Assembly: GCF_032594915.1 (NCBI RefSeq)
Contig: NZ_CP118733.1
Coordinates: 1,984,001-2,048,000, forward strand
DNA: 64,000 bases
From: Streptococcus sp. 29896
GTDB lineage: Bacteria > Bacillota > Bacilli > Lactobacillales > Streptococcaceae
Direction: 5' to 3'
Under the pieces are notes generated by a model that did no database searches, had not been told where the DNA came from, and saw only the letters and a list, made by a program, of their open reading frames with translations. Positions 41,160-50,046 of the stretch are shown here, in pieces; the first letter of the stretch is position 1; every line of letters begins with the position of its first letter. The translations under genes and the position numbers were made by a program.

Positions 41160-43751
41160 TTATTTTGGTGGAATAGCAAAAGTAAAATACGTTTGGTTGG
41201 TCCATACAGCCCAATGAATTTTATTTTGAATCCCACTCACATTACATTCTGAGATAAGGAATGTTCCATCCTCATTAACATATTCCACGTAGGCTACATG
41301 TCCATATTGTGGAAGCGAATATCCAAATCCTCCTGCTACTGATACAACAGAACCTGCAACTGGTTTGTCACTGAATGTCCATCCTCTGGCGACTAGTCCT
41401 CTCACCCAATCTTGACCATTTCCAAGCCAATTATAGTGCGGTGAACCTGCTTCTACAAGACGATTATAGACATACCAGGTACATTGACCGATTGGATAAG
41501 TATTGCCATCAAGCGAAGCGGACACGGTTGCTGAAGATGGATAGCTTTTCAGTTTTGAAGCATACTCTTGAGGGAATCCCCAGGAGCTTTGTAGGGTTGA
41601 GCTTCCGCCTTTGGTACTGCCACCCGTTGGATTTTTAAGGTAGGCAAGCACTTGTTGAGCGTTGTTCTGACGTTGAGCTAACTTATCCCCTGAGTTTCCT
41701 TCCCAATAGACCAGGAAGGTTGTTGTCAATGAATTGACATCCTCATTAGAATGTAGCACGTCATTCAGGATTTTAATGTAATAAGGGCTATCCCCGTGAA
41801 GCATGAAATCAAGCTGAAGCTCTAAATCGTACCACTTTTTACCTTTTGACTTAGCATAGTTCAGAAGGGCTGTGTGACGGGTTGAACCGTCTGCCGTATC
41901 TGTCCATTGACCAAGTCCTAGTCCTCTATGAACGATATTAGGATACTTACCGCCATAGACTTCCATGTTCCCCATGCTTAACCAATTAGGGTCATCCCAA
42001 GAAGTTGCTGAAGCACCAACAGGAGGGCTGAGATAGTCTCCTTCAGCCCGTTTGGCTGTGATGGAGGATTCTGTCCAAAAGTTCCCTAACATGGCTGACA
42101 CGCCATTTTTGGTCACTTTAGGGTCTTGTTTCTTCAGATAGTTATAGATATTATTGATTTTCTTGGCAATATCGCCCTCAATATTCATATCTGAAATGAC
42201 TGACGTTGTTTGATTGTACTCCACTTTAGGAAGATAAAAGCCAACGTTGACCCAAGCCCATTCCTTCTTTTTCTTGTCCTTGAGTTTCTTATAATAGACC
42301 TCTTGACCTGATGACTCGCTGACCTCACCAATCTCATCACCTGCTTTGACCATATCACCATTTTTCACTCGAAGGCGTGCCACCTTCTTATAAGTGAACT
42401 CTGCCGAACTGGTCTTAATGGTAACGTCTGTTCCCTTGATTGTGACCTTACCACTCATGACGGCATAGAGCTTGTCTCCCTGGTTCGCTTGTAAAATCGA
42501 ACCGTTATACATTTTGTTTTTGGAGACGTAGCCAAAGCGCTTATCAATTCGGATAGGGTCTAGCTTCTCATCATCAGCCTTATTAGTAAAAGTGTTGTCC
42601 AGGTCATTATAGGTTACATAGTAGCCAACTTCTTTTGCCTGTTCCAAGATTTCATTATAGTCCTTTATCTCATCCTTGCTGAGTTTGAGATACTTGTTTT
42701 TGGTTGACGTGTAAATATCAGCCATTGTTTTCAGGTTGTCTTTGTCACCGTTCAGGTCTTTCCAAAGGTCAGACAAAAGTTCCTTATAAGAATGTTTGAA
42801 CTGATACCACTTCTTATCCTTGGAATCATAATTGCTATTAAGGGTAAAGTCTTCATGCTTATACCCCATGAACATCATGATTTCATCAATATTTGTCCAA
42901 TAGTCCACCTTGTCATTCGACTTCTCACGGTCAATCTTGGAAAGGTATGTCCAAGTTTCCGTTAGGTCAAATTCATTCTGTGAAACCGTTGAACTTCCGC
43001 CACCTGTGACGACTCCTAGAAGAGCGATAATCAAGAAGCCTAAAAACATAATCAGATAGGCTTTAGCAGATAGCGGATTCTTGAGAACGGTCAAGATAGG
43101 TTTGCTAACAGTGCTTGCAACCTTCTTAGTGGTTCTAGCGGTCTTGCCTGCTTTTGATACTCTTAATCTTGCACGCAAACGCTGATACTTGTTTTTAAAT
43201 TTGGTTTCCCATCGATTAGAAATAGGAGTCCTGGTAAACCCACGACCACGGGCAAGATTATAGGTGCGGTTTCCTGCCCCATAAACGTCCCTAGTCGCTC
43301 CTTTACCTATTTTGACAGTGTAACTGCCAATCTTCTTAGCTTGCCTGATTTCAGCGTGTGTACGCCTGATATTTTGACGTGCTGAAGCAATATCTTCCAG
43401 AACGTCATTATCCTGAAAAGCAGAATCAACAAAGTGAGAAGCCTGGTAATGTGCAACCCTTCCGACCTTCTGAACGCCAGTCCCACCGTTACGTTGGATG
43501 GCTTGGCGCTTTTTGGTCTTAGTCGTTTTCTTCTTTTCTTTCAGGGTAGCTAATTCTTTGCTAGCGACCTGCCGTCTTGCCTTTTGTTTCTGCCCCAAGT
43601 ACCGCTTTTCAGCATCCGTCTTGGGTTTTAGAAGCCTAGACTCCCTCTTTTCAGCCTGCTTATAGCTGTTTTTCGTTGTCTTGAGGTCAGACTTGGCTTC
43701 CTTGTAGTCACGCTTGGCATCTCGGAGGTCTTGTCTTGTTTTTCTTGACAA
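41160..43751 (-). CDS. Conjugative peptidoglycan hydrolase: phage-type lysozyme plus CHAP domain, 863 aa
   Basis: Residues 1-220 are a basic coiled-coil cytoplasmic region. A membrane helix (AYLIMFLGFLIIALLGVV, near 233) follows. Near 400-500 is a beta-rich M23-like region (YNGSILQANQGDKLYAVMSGKV). Near 530-690 is a phage tail-type lysozyme domain (MLGNFWTESSI, GLGLGQWT), and the C-terminus is a CHAP amidase (QCTWYVYNRL with the catalytic Cys; GHVAYVEYV with the His). It is the VirB1-like enzyme opening the wall for the channel. The start is a TTG at 43751 behind AGGAGG. Confidence 0.85.
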   Translation of the reverse strand: MSRKTRQDLRDAKRDYKEAKSDLKTTKNSYKQAEKRESRLLKPKTDAEKRYLGQKQKARRQVASKELATLKEKKKTTKTKKRQAIQRNGGTGVQKVGRVAHYQASHFVDSAFQDNDVLEDIASARQNIRRTHAEIRQAKKIGSYTVKIGKGATRDVYGAGNRTYNLARGRGFTRTPISNRWETKFKNKYQRLRARLRVSKAGKTARTTKKVASTVSKPILTVLKNPLSAKAYLIMFLGFLIIALLGVVTGGGSSTVSQNEFDLTETWTYLSKIDREKSNDKVDYWTNIDEIMMFMGYKHEDFTLNSNYDSKDKKWYQFKHSYKELLSDLWKDLNGDKDNLKTMADIYTSTKNKYLKLSKDEIKDYNEILEQAKEVGYYVTYNDLDNTFTNKADDEKLDPIRIDKRFGYVSKNKMYNGSILQANQGDKLYAVMSGKVTIKGTDVTIKTSSAEFTYKKVARLRVKNGDMVKAGDEIGEVSESSGQEVYYKKLKDKKKKEWAWVNVGFYLPKVEYNQTTSVISDMNIEGDIAKKINNIYNYLKKQDPKVTKNGVSAMLGNFWTESSITAKRAEGDYLSPPVGASATSWDDPNWLSMGNMEVYGGKYPNIVHRGLGLGQWTDTADGSTRHTALLNYAKSKGKKWYDLELQLDFMLHGDSPYYIKILNDVLHSNEDVNSLTTTFLVYWEGNSGDKLAQRQNNAQQVLAYLKNPTGGSTKGGSSTLQSSWGFPQEYASKLKSYPSSATVSASLDGNTYPIGQCTWYVYNRLVEAGSPHYNWLGNGQDWVRGLVARGWTFSDKPVAGSVVSVAGGFGYSLPQYGHVAYVEYVNEDGTFLISECNVSGIQNKIHWAVWTNQTYFTFAIPPK

Positions 43752-43762
43752 CGTTACACCTC

Positions 43763-46144
43763 CTAAGCATCTGTGGTCACAAGTTCATAAAGTCTTGTGT
43801 GATTAGGGATAGGATTTTCAAAAGGAACAACAATCTGACCTGCAACAATCAAGCCCGTTCCCTTTGCTTTTGGTTTTTCAATGTACCTGATAAGAGTTGG
43901 GGTCAACGTAATAGCTTTTGATAGTGCTAAAAGGTCAGATTTCTTATGTTTCAAGAGTATCATGAACTCACTATTTGAAACGAGCTTACGCCCCTCTTCC
44001 TTGTTCATCAAGGTTTCAATATTTTGAGTGATGGCTGTGGCAATCGCCCCATATTTACGAACCCGTGAATACAATTCAGTAAAGAAGATAGCTTGTGCTT
44101 CTTCTTTAAAGAAAAGCTGAACTTCATCAAAGTAGATGCGAGTTGTCAATTTTCCTTGAGAAGCAACAACCTGATTCCAAATATAGTCTTGAATAACCAT
44201 CATAGCAAATGGTTTGAGTTTACCTGACAGACGTTTCAGGTTAAAGACTACGAAACGGTCAGTAATATCAACATTAGTCTCATGAGCAAAGATATTTTGC
44301 GACCCTTTAGCATAGATTTCTGATTTAAGCGCTAGCTCCTGGGCTTCAGGTTCAGGCTGTTCTTCCAAAATATCATGCCAATCTTTAAGGGTTGGAGTCT
44401 TATCACTACCTGCAAAGCGCTTGTAGGTTTCACGGGTGACACGGTCAATGATGGTATATTGAACGTCCCCAACTTCATCAAGGATAGACTCAAACAGACC
44501 CATGAGCAAGTTTGACTTGTCACCGATAGGGTCATCATCCCCATCCTTCAGTTGACTGACATCAGGCAAATCCATCAAGTTCAAGTGAGATTTTGAGCCA
44601 ATGTAAATATCAACCAACTGCGCTCCAAATTCTCGCCCAATATCTGAATACTCATCTTCAGGGTCAACAATAATGATACGGTCTTCAGGGTTCTTCAGAT
44701 AGGTTGGGATAATTTCCATAGTCTTCACGGTAACAGATTTCCCTGAACCTGAAGAACCAAGCACCACTCCCGAACCAGTATTGAGGTCAGCCTTACGGTC
44801 AACTGTGATGACGTTGTTGGACAGTTGATTTTGACCATAATAGAGCGCCCGTTCACTTTCTGACTTGAGGTCAACATTGGTAAACGGCACTTGAGTTGCA
44901 AGGTTAGCGGTGGTCATATCACGGACAAAACGGCGTTTCACATTTAGGAATGTATGACCAATTGGAAGGATAGTGTTCAGTCCTTCTTCCTGGTAATAGT
45001 AACACTCCTGGAAGTCAACCCCAACCTTACGAGAAGCCGTCTGAACCTTATCAGTAATGCTTGAGAGTTCTTCTTCACTATCTGCTTTGAAATACACGGC
45101 AATCAGTCCTGAGAAGGCTTTTTGGTCATTGTCGTCAATTTCTTCTTTCCAACGTCTTGTAGATTCTGAAATTTCACGTGCTCGACCGCTGACCGCCAAT
45201 TCTTGATCGACACCTTCTTGAGCACCTGAACGCTGTGCCTTGACCATTTCAGCCTTGATTGTTGTGTCAGCGTTGTTAATCTTCTTCATGAAGCCTGAAG
45301 GTTCATAGGGTTCAGCCTGAACCGTAATAGCCAACTCTACACCAATATCCGTCAAGTTTTTAATCATGCGGTCTGTCAAGAAGGTTGGGAAGTTACGTGC
45401 ATACATGACTTTAGCAACCCCTTCATTGATTCGGAAACGATTTTCCAAAAAATGAATCCTGTTAGGTGCAATAAAGTCCTTGGTGTGCAATTCTGACAAG
45501 GCAATATCCTTAAAAGTATAAGGGAGTTTACGCTTACCAAGAAGCAACTCCGCAAACACGTCCAGACGTTCTTTCCCATCCATTTCCTCAAAAGAAATAT
45601 CCATCTGAGAATACTGATTTTCAAGAGAGTTTCCAAGTTCGCTTAAGTTTGCATCTGCTTGACCTCTGTTATAGGCTTCTGTCTTCAGCGTGACATACTT
45701 TTCAACCTGGAAATTTTTTGAGTCGCTTGAGAAGCGAGACTCAATCATTTCATTGTATTCCCTGCGGAAATTATCGAAGCCATCCCCGACCTCTTCATAT
45801 TTGATTTGTTCAACGGCATTATCTTCAATTCTGCGATTGATGACCAAAAGTTGATAAGTCGTCCCTGCATCTAGTGAATTGAGGGCTTCAGCGTGTGTAT
45901 CAATCACGTCAATTTTTTCTTCCTGGTTAGCTGAGATATAAGCAACATCTCCCAGGCGATAAGTCCGAGACCATTCATTTTTGGCAATGTGCATCAGCCC
46001 ATTTTCAAAAAGACTGTTATATTTAATTGTGTTTTGTGTTGAAGCCTTTAAAGAACGTTTCAGGCGTGCCTTACGTTCCTTTTCAGCTTTCGTCAAATTC
46101 TTTGATTTTTTTCCAAGATTTAAAATCATCTTTTGTAAACTCAT
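43763..46144 (-). CDS. VirB4/TraE-like conjugation ATPase
   Basis: About 793 aa. Walker A LGSSGSGKSVTVK lies near residue 453 and Walker B RIYFDEVQLFF near 668, with an N-terminal VirB4 domain before them. It energises channel assembly. The longest frame begins with a TTG at 46156; an ATG follows at 46144 but its GGAG touches it, and another ATG is at 46129, so the start is uncertain by a few residues. It overlaps the PrgI-like gene by about 60 bp. Confidence 0.9.
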   Translation of the reverse strand: MSLQKMILNLGKKSKNLTKAEKERKARLKRSLKASTQNTIKYNSLFENGLMHIAKNEWSRTYRLGDVAYISANQEEKIDVIDTHAEALNSLDAGTTYQLLVINRRIEDNAVEQIKYEEVGDGFDNFRREYNEMIESRFSSDSKNFQVEKYVTLKTEAYNRGQADANLSELGNSLENQYSQMDISFEEMDGKERLDVFAELLLGKRKLPYTFKDIALSELHTKDFIAPNRIHFLENRFRINEGVAKVMYARNFPTFLTDRMIKNLTDIGVELAITVQAEPYEPSGFMKKINNADTTIKAEMVKAQRSGAQEGVDQELAVSGRAREISESTRRWKEEIDDNDQKAFSGLIAVYFKADSEEELSSITDKVQTASRKVGVDFQECYYYQEEGLNTILPIGHTFLNVKRRFVRDMTTANLATQVPFTNVDLKSESERALYYGQNQLSNNVITVDRKADLNTGSGVVLGSSGSGKSVTVKTMEIIPTYLKNPEDRIIIVDPEDEYSDIGREFGAQLVDIYIGSKSHLNLMDLPDVSQLKDGDDDPIGDKSNLLMGLFESILDEVGDVQYTIIDRVTRETYKRFAGSDKTPTLKDWHDILEEQPEPEAQELALKSEIYAKGSQNIFAHETNVDITDRFVVFNLKRLSGKLKPFAMMVIQDYIWNQVVASQGKLTTRIYFDEVQLFFKEEAQAIFFTELYSRVRKYGAIATAITQNIETLMNKEEGRKLVSNSEFMILLKHKKSDLLALSKAITLTPTLIRYIEKPKAKGTGLIVAGQIVVPFENPIPNHTRLYELVTTDA

Positions 46145-46439
46145 CTCCTTCCCCAAATTCTGTTAGAAAGGCTCTTTTCTGAACCTTGAGATTAAACATG
46201 ACCTTGTCCTTAACAGCTTCATCAAAGCCTAACCCATAGATAATGAAGGGTGGGGCAATGATAAGTGTTACAAGATACGTAAAAATATCTGAGAGTTCCA
46301 TCAAGGAAATTGTAATTGTTAAAGAAACAACTATCGCTATTCCTAAAAACAAAACCAGTAGGCGTTTAGTTAACCCAAAGGCTACTGGTCTTTCGTAGTT
46401 GTCAAACTCTTTCAGGAACTCACTTCCTAATTTATTCAT
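46083..46439 (-). CDS. PrgI-like membrane protein (VirB3-type position)
   Basis: A 118-aa protein. After an N-terminal EFLKEFDNYERPVAFGLTKRL come two membrane helices (LLVLFLGIAIVVSLTITI; FTYLVTLIIAPPFIIYGLG) and a charged tail. PrgI-family proteins are encoded directly before virB4 in Gram-positive systems, as here, and correspond to VirB3. Confidence 0.82.
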   Translation of the reverse strand: MNKLGSEFLKEFDNYERPVAFGLTKRLLVLFLGIAIVVSLTITISLMELSDIFTYLVTLIIAPPFIIYGLGFDEAVKDKVMFNLKVQKRAFLTEFGEGDEFTKDDFKSWKKIKEFDES

Positions 46440-46459
46440 ACAACCTCTTTCTAGCTAAA

Positions 46460-46489
46460 ATAAAAACACCTTGCCGTGCAAAGTGTTTG
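46460..46489 (-). terminator. Hairpin terminator between the 134-aa gene and the PrgI-like gene
   Basis: AAACACTTTGCACGGCAAGGTGTTT followed by T residues on the minus strand, with a G-T pair in the stem. It could set different levels for the upstream pilin/VirB6 genes and the downstream VirB4 group. Confidence 0.65.
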
Positions 46490-46511
46490 TTCAACATATT
46501 CAGTTTTATTT

Positions 46512-46916
46512 CTATTCAGCCAAACTTGACATAATAGCACCAATCAAAGCGAGTATCAGAAGTGCCAATACAGTCCAACCCGAATCAAATGGATTCCCTG
46601 CTGTTTCTGCATCTAAAATAAATACTTGATAGGCAAAAAAAGCAATTACCCAAAAAATTGAGAGCCCAATAAACATAACTAGCCAATGATATAATACGCT
46701 TAGAATGAAGAAAGGAGTTGCTATCAGAAATCCTAGAATCATCATGATTCCTGAAAAAAGTACACCAAAGAATGCTCCGATTTTAGACCAAATTGAACGC
46801 TTTACCTGTTTAGAAGTAATAGGTTCAGTTGGAATAGATTGAACGGATAATTCTGCTTGAGAACTCACTTTGACGTGATTTCCTTCCCGTTTAAAGTGAT
46901 ATTTTGTTTCTGACAT
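46512..46916 (-). CDS. Membrane protein of the conjugation operon, 134 aa
   Basis: A polar N-terminus (MSETKYHFKREGNHVKVSSQ) is followed by three hydrophobic segments. No named family recognised. It lies between VirB6-like and PrgI-like genes and is probably an inner channel component. Confidence 0.62.
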   Translation of the reverse strand: MSETKYHFKREGNHVKVSSQAELSVQSIPTEPITSKQVKRSIWSKIGAFFGVLFSGIMMILGFLIATPFFILSVLYHWLVMFIGLSIFWVIAFFAYQVFILDAETAGNPFDSGWTVLALLILALIGAIMSSLAE

Positions 46917-46960
46917 ATCCTCACCTCCTATCAGTCTATTGTACCAAATTTTGATTGATT

Positions 46961-47692
46961 TTACATGGCATTTAAGAGTGATTTTGCCAAACGTTGGCTA
47001 CCAAACAAAGCTATAATATAAACAATGCTTTTTGCGATTGATGCAAAAGCTGTCACCCAATCACCGCTCCCTGCTTTTAGCATATCATCTGTAATTAAAG
47101 CAGGATAGAGCTTGACTATAATGACAAGTAAGAGTCCTTGAAAAGCATAAGCTGAAAAATGCTTTAGAAAATTTATAGCCACAGGTCTTGTCTGCTCTGA
47201 CATAAAGAAAGCGACAATTAGTGGTGAGACAGCCTTCAAAATATACATTTGGAAAAATCTCATAAAGACTAAAATTTTAGCGCTAACATTCCCAACAAAT
47301 TCTGCAGCCCAACCAACTAATTTGACTATCTGCTTCATTATCCAACCACTGACACCTGATGTATCAACCTCAGCCTTATATGCTGTTTTGGGAAGAACAC
47401 TATCAACAAGAGCAATAGCTCTATTAAAGACAAATACGATGAAATCAAAAATTTCTGAAATATTGTAAACCAGGATAAAGGCGATAATATATCCCAAGGC
47501 TACTTCCATCCAAAGTTGAGCTGTCAACCCTCCTCCTTCTTGTCCTAACCTTCTATTCCATGACAGAATATCAAAGAGAAAGAAGGTCAGAATCAAGACG
47601 GATGCAACTGGTAATAATGCACCATTGATTTTATCGGCATACTGATTGACTGTTGAACTATATTCAGCTAGAGAATTTGTGATATTATCCAT
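46961..47692 (-). CDS. VirB6/TrbL-like polytopic conjugation protein
   Basis: A 243-aa protein with about six hydrophobic segments and an extracytoplasmic loop near residues 100-120. The helix pattern and the C-terminal cluster (FASIAKSIVYIIALFGSQRLAKSLLNAM) suit the TrbL/VirB6 group of channel proteins. It follows the VirB2-like gene. Confidence 0.75.
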   Translation of the reverse strand: MDNITNSLAEYSSTVNQYADKINGALLPVASVLILTFFLFDILSWNRRLGQEGGGLTAQLWMEVALGYIIAFILVYNISEIFDFIVFVFNRAIALVDSVLPKTAYKAEVDTSGVSGWIMKQIVKLVGWAAEFVGNVSAKILVFMRFFQMYILKAVSPLIVAFFMSEQTRPVAINFLKHFSAYAFQGLLLVIIVKLYPALITDDMLKAGSGDWVTAFASIAKSIVYIIALFGSQRLAKSLLNAM

Positions 47693-47713
47693 TCACTCTA
47701 GCTCCTTTCAGTC

Positions 47714-47938
47714 TTAGCTAATTGTTCCAAGCAAAGCGATAATTGCTTGACAAACTGAAGTACCGATAAGACCAATAGCACCACCATTGACCATACCGTT
47801 TGAGCCTTTTTCTTGGCGCATTGAGTCATTGTTGTTACGACCACCGAAGAAGTCAAGAGCTCCTGAAAGAACCCATACAAGACCTGTTACACCTACTACG
47901 ATTTGAACTACACGAAATACATAAATTGCTGTTGCCAT
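47714..47938 (-). CDS. Small two-helix protein, VirB2/pilin-like candidate
   Basis: A 74-aa protein with two hydrophobic segments (VVQIVVGVTGLVWVLSGALDFF and GGAIGLIGTSVCQAIIALLGTI) separated by a polar loop NNNDSMRQEKGSNGM. Size, topology and place before the VirB6-like gene suggest a VirB2-type subunit. Pilin status is an inference. Confidence 0.62.
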   Translation of the reverse strand: MATAIYVFRVVQIVVGVTGLVWVLSGALDFFGGRNNNDSMRQEKGSNGMVNGGAIGLIGTSVCQAIIALLGTIS

Positions 47939-47943
47939 AAGAA

Positions 47944-48258
47944 TTACTCCTTTTTCTTTTCTTCTAAGTTTTGTATTGCATTTGCGAGGACTTTCATTTC
48001 ATCCTCAAAAAGTGTGACACCTTTGCCTACTCGTGAATAGTCATCTTTCCATGACCTAATATCATATTTGGGCTCGGCATCATTCCATGAAACTTTATTT
48101 AATTCTTTGTGCCATCCTGTTTCACTGGTTGATAACGTGGCAATATGTTCTACAACCTTGAAACGGATAGGCTCATCATTATCTTTTGTTGGATGACGGC
48201 TTGACTGATTTTTGTCTTGTTGGTCTTTCCAACCTTTTTCTGCTTGCCAATCCGTCAT
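47944..48258 (-). CDS. YdbC/PC4-like ssDNA-binding protein
   Basis: A 104-aa protein. The C-terminal half (FKVVEHIATLSTSETGWHKELNKVSWN...KYDIRSWKDDYSRVGKGVTLFEDEM) is a PC4-like fold found in YdbC proteins, which bind single-stranded DNA. It may coat transfer DNA or regulate the operon. Its ATG overlaps the stop of the 112-aa gene by 4 bp. Confidence 0.8.
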   Translation of the reverse strand: MTDWQAEKGWKDQQDKNQSSRHPTKDNDEPIRFKVVEHIATLSTSETGWHKELNKVSWNDAEPKYDIRSWKDDYSRVGKGVTLFEDEMKVLANAIQNLEEKKKE

Positions 48259-48593
48259 GTACTACCTCCTGTTTTTTGTTTTCTAGTGCGGTGATAGCCT
48301 GTACCAGTTAATCTAAGAACGCTAGTCAGTCCGAACCGACATCTTCTCGCAACTAAAATTCCATTTCTTTCAATCGTGCGAATTGCTGAGAAAACGTCTT
48401 TATATTCAACTTTCAACTCAACGGTCATAGACTTTCCTGCTACATAACCTTTTCTTGAGACCGTGCCATACTTTGGTTTCAATACCATGATTTCACCTGT
48501 ATCAAGATAGGCTGAAGCACCACCTTCACGACCTAACTGTTTTAAATCTCTTATGCAAACGTCATTGTTTGCTAGTTCTTTAAATTTATTCAT
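48255..48593 (-). CDS. Hypothetical protein, 112 aa, first main gene of the transfer operon
   Basis: A basic soluble protein (MNKFKELANNDVCIRDLKQLGREGG... RRCRFGLTSVLRLTGTGYHRTRKQ). No family recognised. Its start codon is embedded in the stop region of a 16-codon leader ORF, so its translation may be coupled to that leader. Confidence 0.65.
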   Translation of the reverse strand: MNKFKELANNDVCIRDLKQLGREGGASAYLDTGEIMVLKPKYGTVSRKGYVAGKSMTVELKVEYKDVFSAIRTIERNGILVARRCRFGLTSVLRLTGTGYHRTRKQKTGGST

Positions 48594-48636
48594 TCTTTTC
48601 TCCTTCTCGAATAAATTTAGGTTGATTTACACCCAT
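48586..48636 (-). CDS. 16-codon leader ORF overlapping the next start codon
   Basis: AAGGAGG lies 8 bp before an ATG at 48636. The peptide MGVNQPKFIREGEKNE ends in TAA at 48588-48586, inside the ATGAATAAA that opens the 112-aa gene. This is a textbook coupling geometry. Whether it regulates transfer genes is unknown. Confidence 0.45.
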   Translation of the reverse strand: MGVNQPKFIREGEKNE

Positions 48637-48639
48637 GCT

Positions 48640-48850
48640 GTATAACCTCCTTGGTTATATCCGTATTTCATACGCACCGTTTAAGGTCAAAACGGCAAAC
48701 CTGCGATAATGCAATGTGTGACTGAGACTAGATTACTAGCTTTACACTCCGCCCCCAATTTTGTATCTCATAGTCACGCTGTATCAGGGCAGAGGGGATA
48801 TTCAGTTGTCAATGAACTCAAGTAGTTTAATGACTTGCTCAGGTCAAAGT
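48640..48850. other. Gene-less leader region between the rep and transfer operons
   Basis: About 210 bp with no supported gene. It contains short inverted repeats (CGTTTaaggtcaaAACG; GGTTAT... near 48645-48660). It presumably holds the promoter of the transfer operon and might hold the replication origin served by the RepA-like protein, but I see no iterons. Confidence 0.3.
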
Positions 48851-48852
48851 AT

Positions 48853-48951
48853 CTATTTCTTTCTGTTCTTGAATTTTCTGAAAAGGAAATCTGGTAAGAA
48901 CAACCAAGTCAGAACTCCTGCGATAATGAGAGGTAATGAAATCAATTCCAT
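48853..48951 (-). CDS. Single-helix membrane peptide coupled to repA, 32 aa
   Basis: The ATG shares one base with the repA stop (TGATG), a strong coupling signal. The peptide MELISLPLIIAGVLTWLFLPDFLFRKFKNRKK has one membrane helix and a basic tail. Unrecognised. Confidence 0.55.
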   Translation of the reverse strand: MELISLPLIIAGVLTWLFLPDFLFRKFKNRKK

Positions 48952-49823
48952 CAGATCACCCCTTTTGCTTGTTGTTTTCTAACTGCTTGGTTCCATTCTG
49001 ACATGATGCCATTAAAGACGTACTCAGCAACCATTTCTGATGAACGGGCAAATTTCATATTTTCTAAAGCATACTGATAGCGGTTATCAAAATGAATCAT
49101 AGCGTAATCTGCAACTGAAGGGGATAAATTTTCTTTGAGTAGTTGGTCATAAACCAAATCCCAAATATAGTCTTTATCATACTTGGTCACTTTATCAACT
49201 TTTCTAGAAAGTGAATCTTGATTTTTTTCTTCAGGATTTTGAATTGCTTTTTCTTCCTCGTCCTCAGAAATAATCAATTTAGTATCACTAAGTTCAGTAT
49301 CACTAAGTTCAGTATCATTAGGGGCTGAAACTGACACCCCCCTGGTTTCAATTTGAGACCCCCCTAGTGTTTTTTTGACACCCCCCTGGTCTAAATTTGA
49401 CACCCCCCTAGTTTCAAAACTGGAATCACCAGCATTTTCAACGTTTCTAACGGTTGGGTCATCTTGTAATTGACCAAGATAAATACGATTAGCAAGGTTT
49501 CCTGACTTACTTGTAGATTGTTGAACCTCACGAATCAAGCCGTATTCATTTAACTGTTTTTTAATTCTCAAAAGGGTGGATTTTGAACAACTAAGAATCT
49601 CCATCAATTTTGAATTTGAATACATCAGATAAATATAACCTGCTTCATCAATCCAATTGTTTTTTAGAGAAAGTGCTAATCTATCTTTGAGAACAGAATA
49701 AGCTACTTTTGTGTCAAGTCTCATTTCCTTGTAGTAATCACTCTCAAAGAGAATTTTAGGTAGTGCATAAAAACGTTCTGAAGTTTGATACTCATTAGCA
49801 CTAATCATCTGAATTTCTTTCAT
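48951..49823 (-). CDS. RepA_N-type replication initiator of the element
   Basis: A 290-aa protein. The N-terminal winged-helix domain (FYALPKILFESDYYKEMRLDTKVAYSVLKDRL... SCSKSTLLRIKKQL) is that of RepA_N plasmid initiators. A variable linker follows, then a C-terminal helical domain specific to host range. TnGBS-type elements carry such an initiator and can replicate as circles. It is preceded by a 53-aa gene and followed by the coupled membrane peptide. Confidence 0.85.
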   Translation of the reverse strand: MKEIQMISANEYQTSERFYALPKILFESDYYKEMRLDTKVAYSVLKDRLALSLKNNWIDEAGYIYLMYSNSKLMEILSCSKSTLLRIKKQLNEYGLIREVQQSTSKSGNLANRIYLGQLQDDPTVRNVENAGDSSFETRGVSNLDQGGVKKTLGGSQIETRGVSVSAPNDTELSDTELSDTKLIISEDEEEKAIQNPEEKNQDSLSRKVDKVTKYDKDYIWDLVYDQLLKENLSPSVADYAMIHFDNRYQYALENMKFARSSEMVAEYVFNGIMSEWNQAVRKQQAKGVI

Positions 49824-49826
49824 GAC

Positions 49827-49988
49827 TTATACCTCTTTCAATCTGAAGTCACCTTTTGAGTTAAAGCTAATCAGTCCAAAAGATTCCAATTCAGTAATGC
49901 TCGTAATAGTTTCTTGTCGTGTTAAGCCTGTTTGCTTCATCAAGAATGAAATAATAGCTTCACGTGATTCTTTTTCTTTAGGTGACAT
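49827..49988 (-). CDS. Small helix-turn-helix-like protein before repA, 53 aa
   Basis: AGGAGG precedes an ATG at 49988. The peptide MSPKEKESREAIISFLMKQTGLTRQETITSITELESFGLISFNSKGDF has a compact helical pattern ending in a wing-like stretch, suggesting a small DNA-binding protein. Its end overlaps the repA ribosome site. It could control repA. No family recognised. Confidence 0.55.
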   Translation of the reverse strand: MSPKEKESREAIISFLMKQTGLTRQETITSITELESFGLISFNSKGDFRLKEV

Positions 49989-50012
49989 TTCAGACCTCCT
50001 AGGGATTTGATA

Positions 50013-50046
50013 AAAAACAAAAGAGAACGCTTCTCACGTTCTCTTA
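50013..50046 (-). terminator. Inward-facing terminator at the right end of the element
   Basis: AGAGAACG tgagaag CGTTCTCT followed by TTTGTTTTTT on the minus strand. It stops transcription from the DUF3013 gene before it enters the element, mirroring the hairpin at the left end. Confidence 0.75.
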
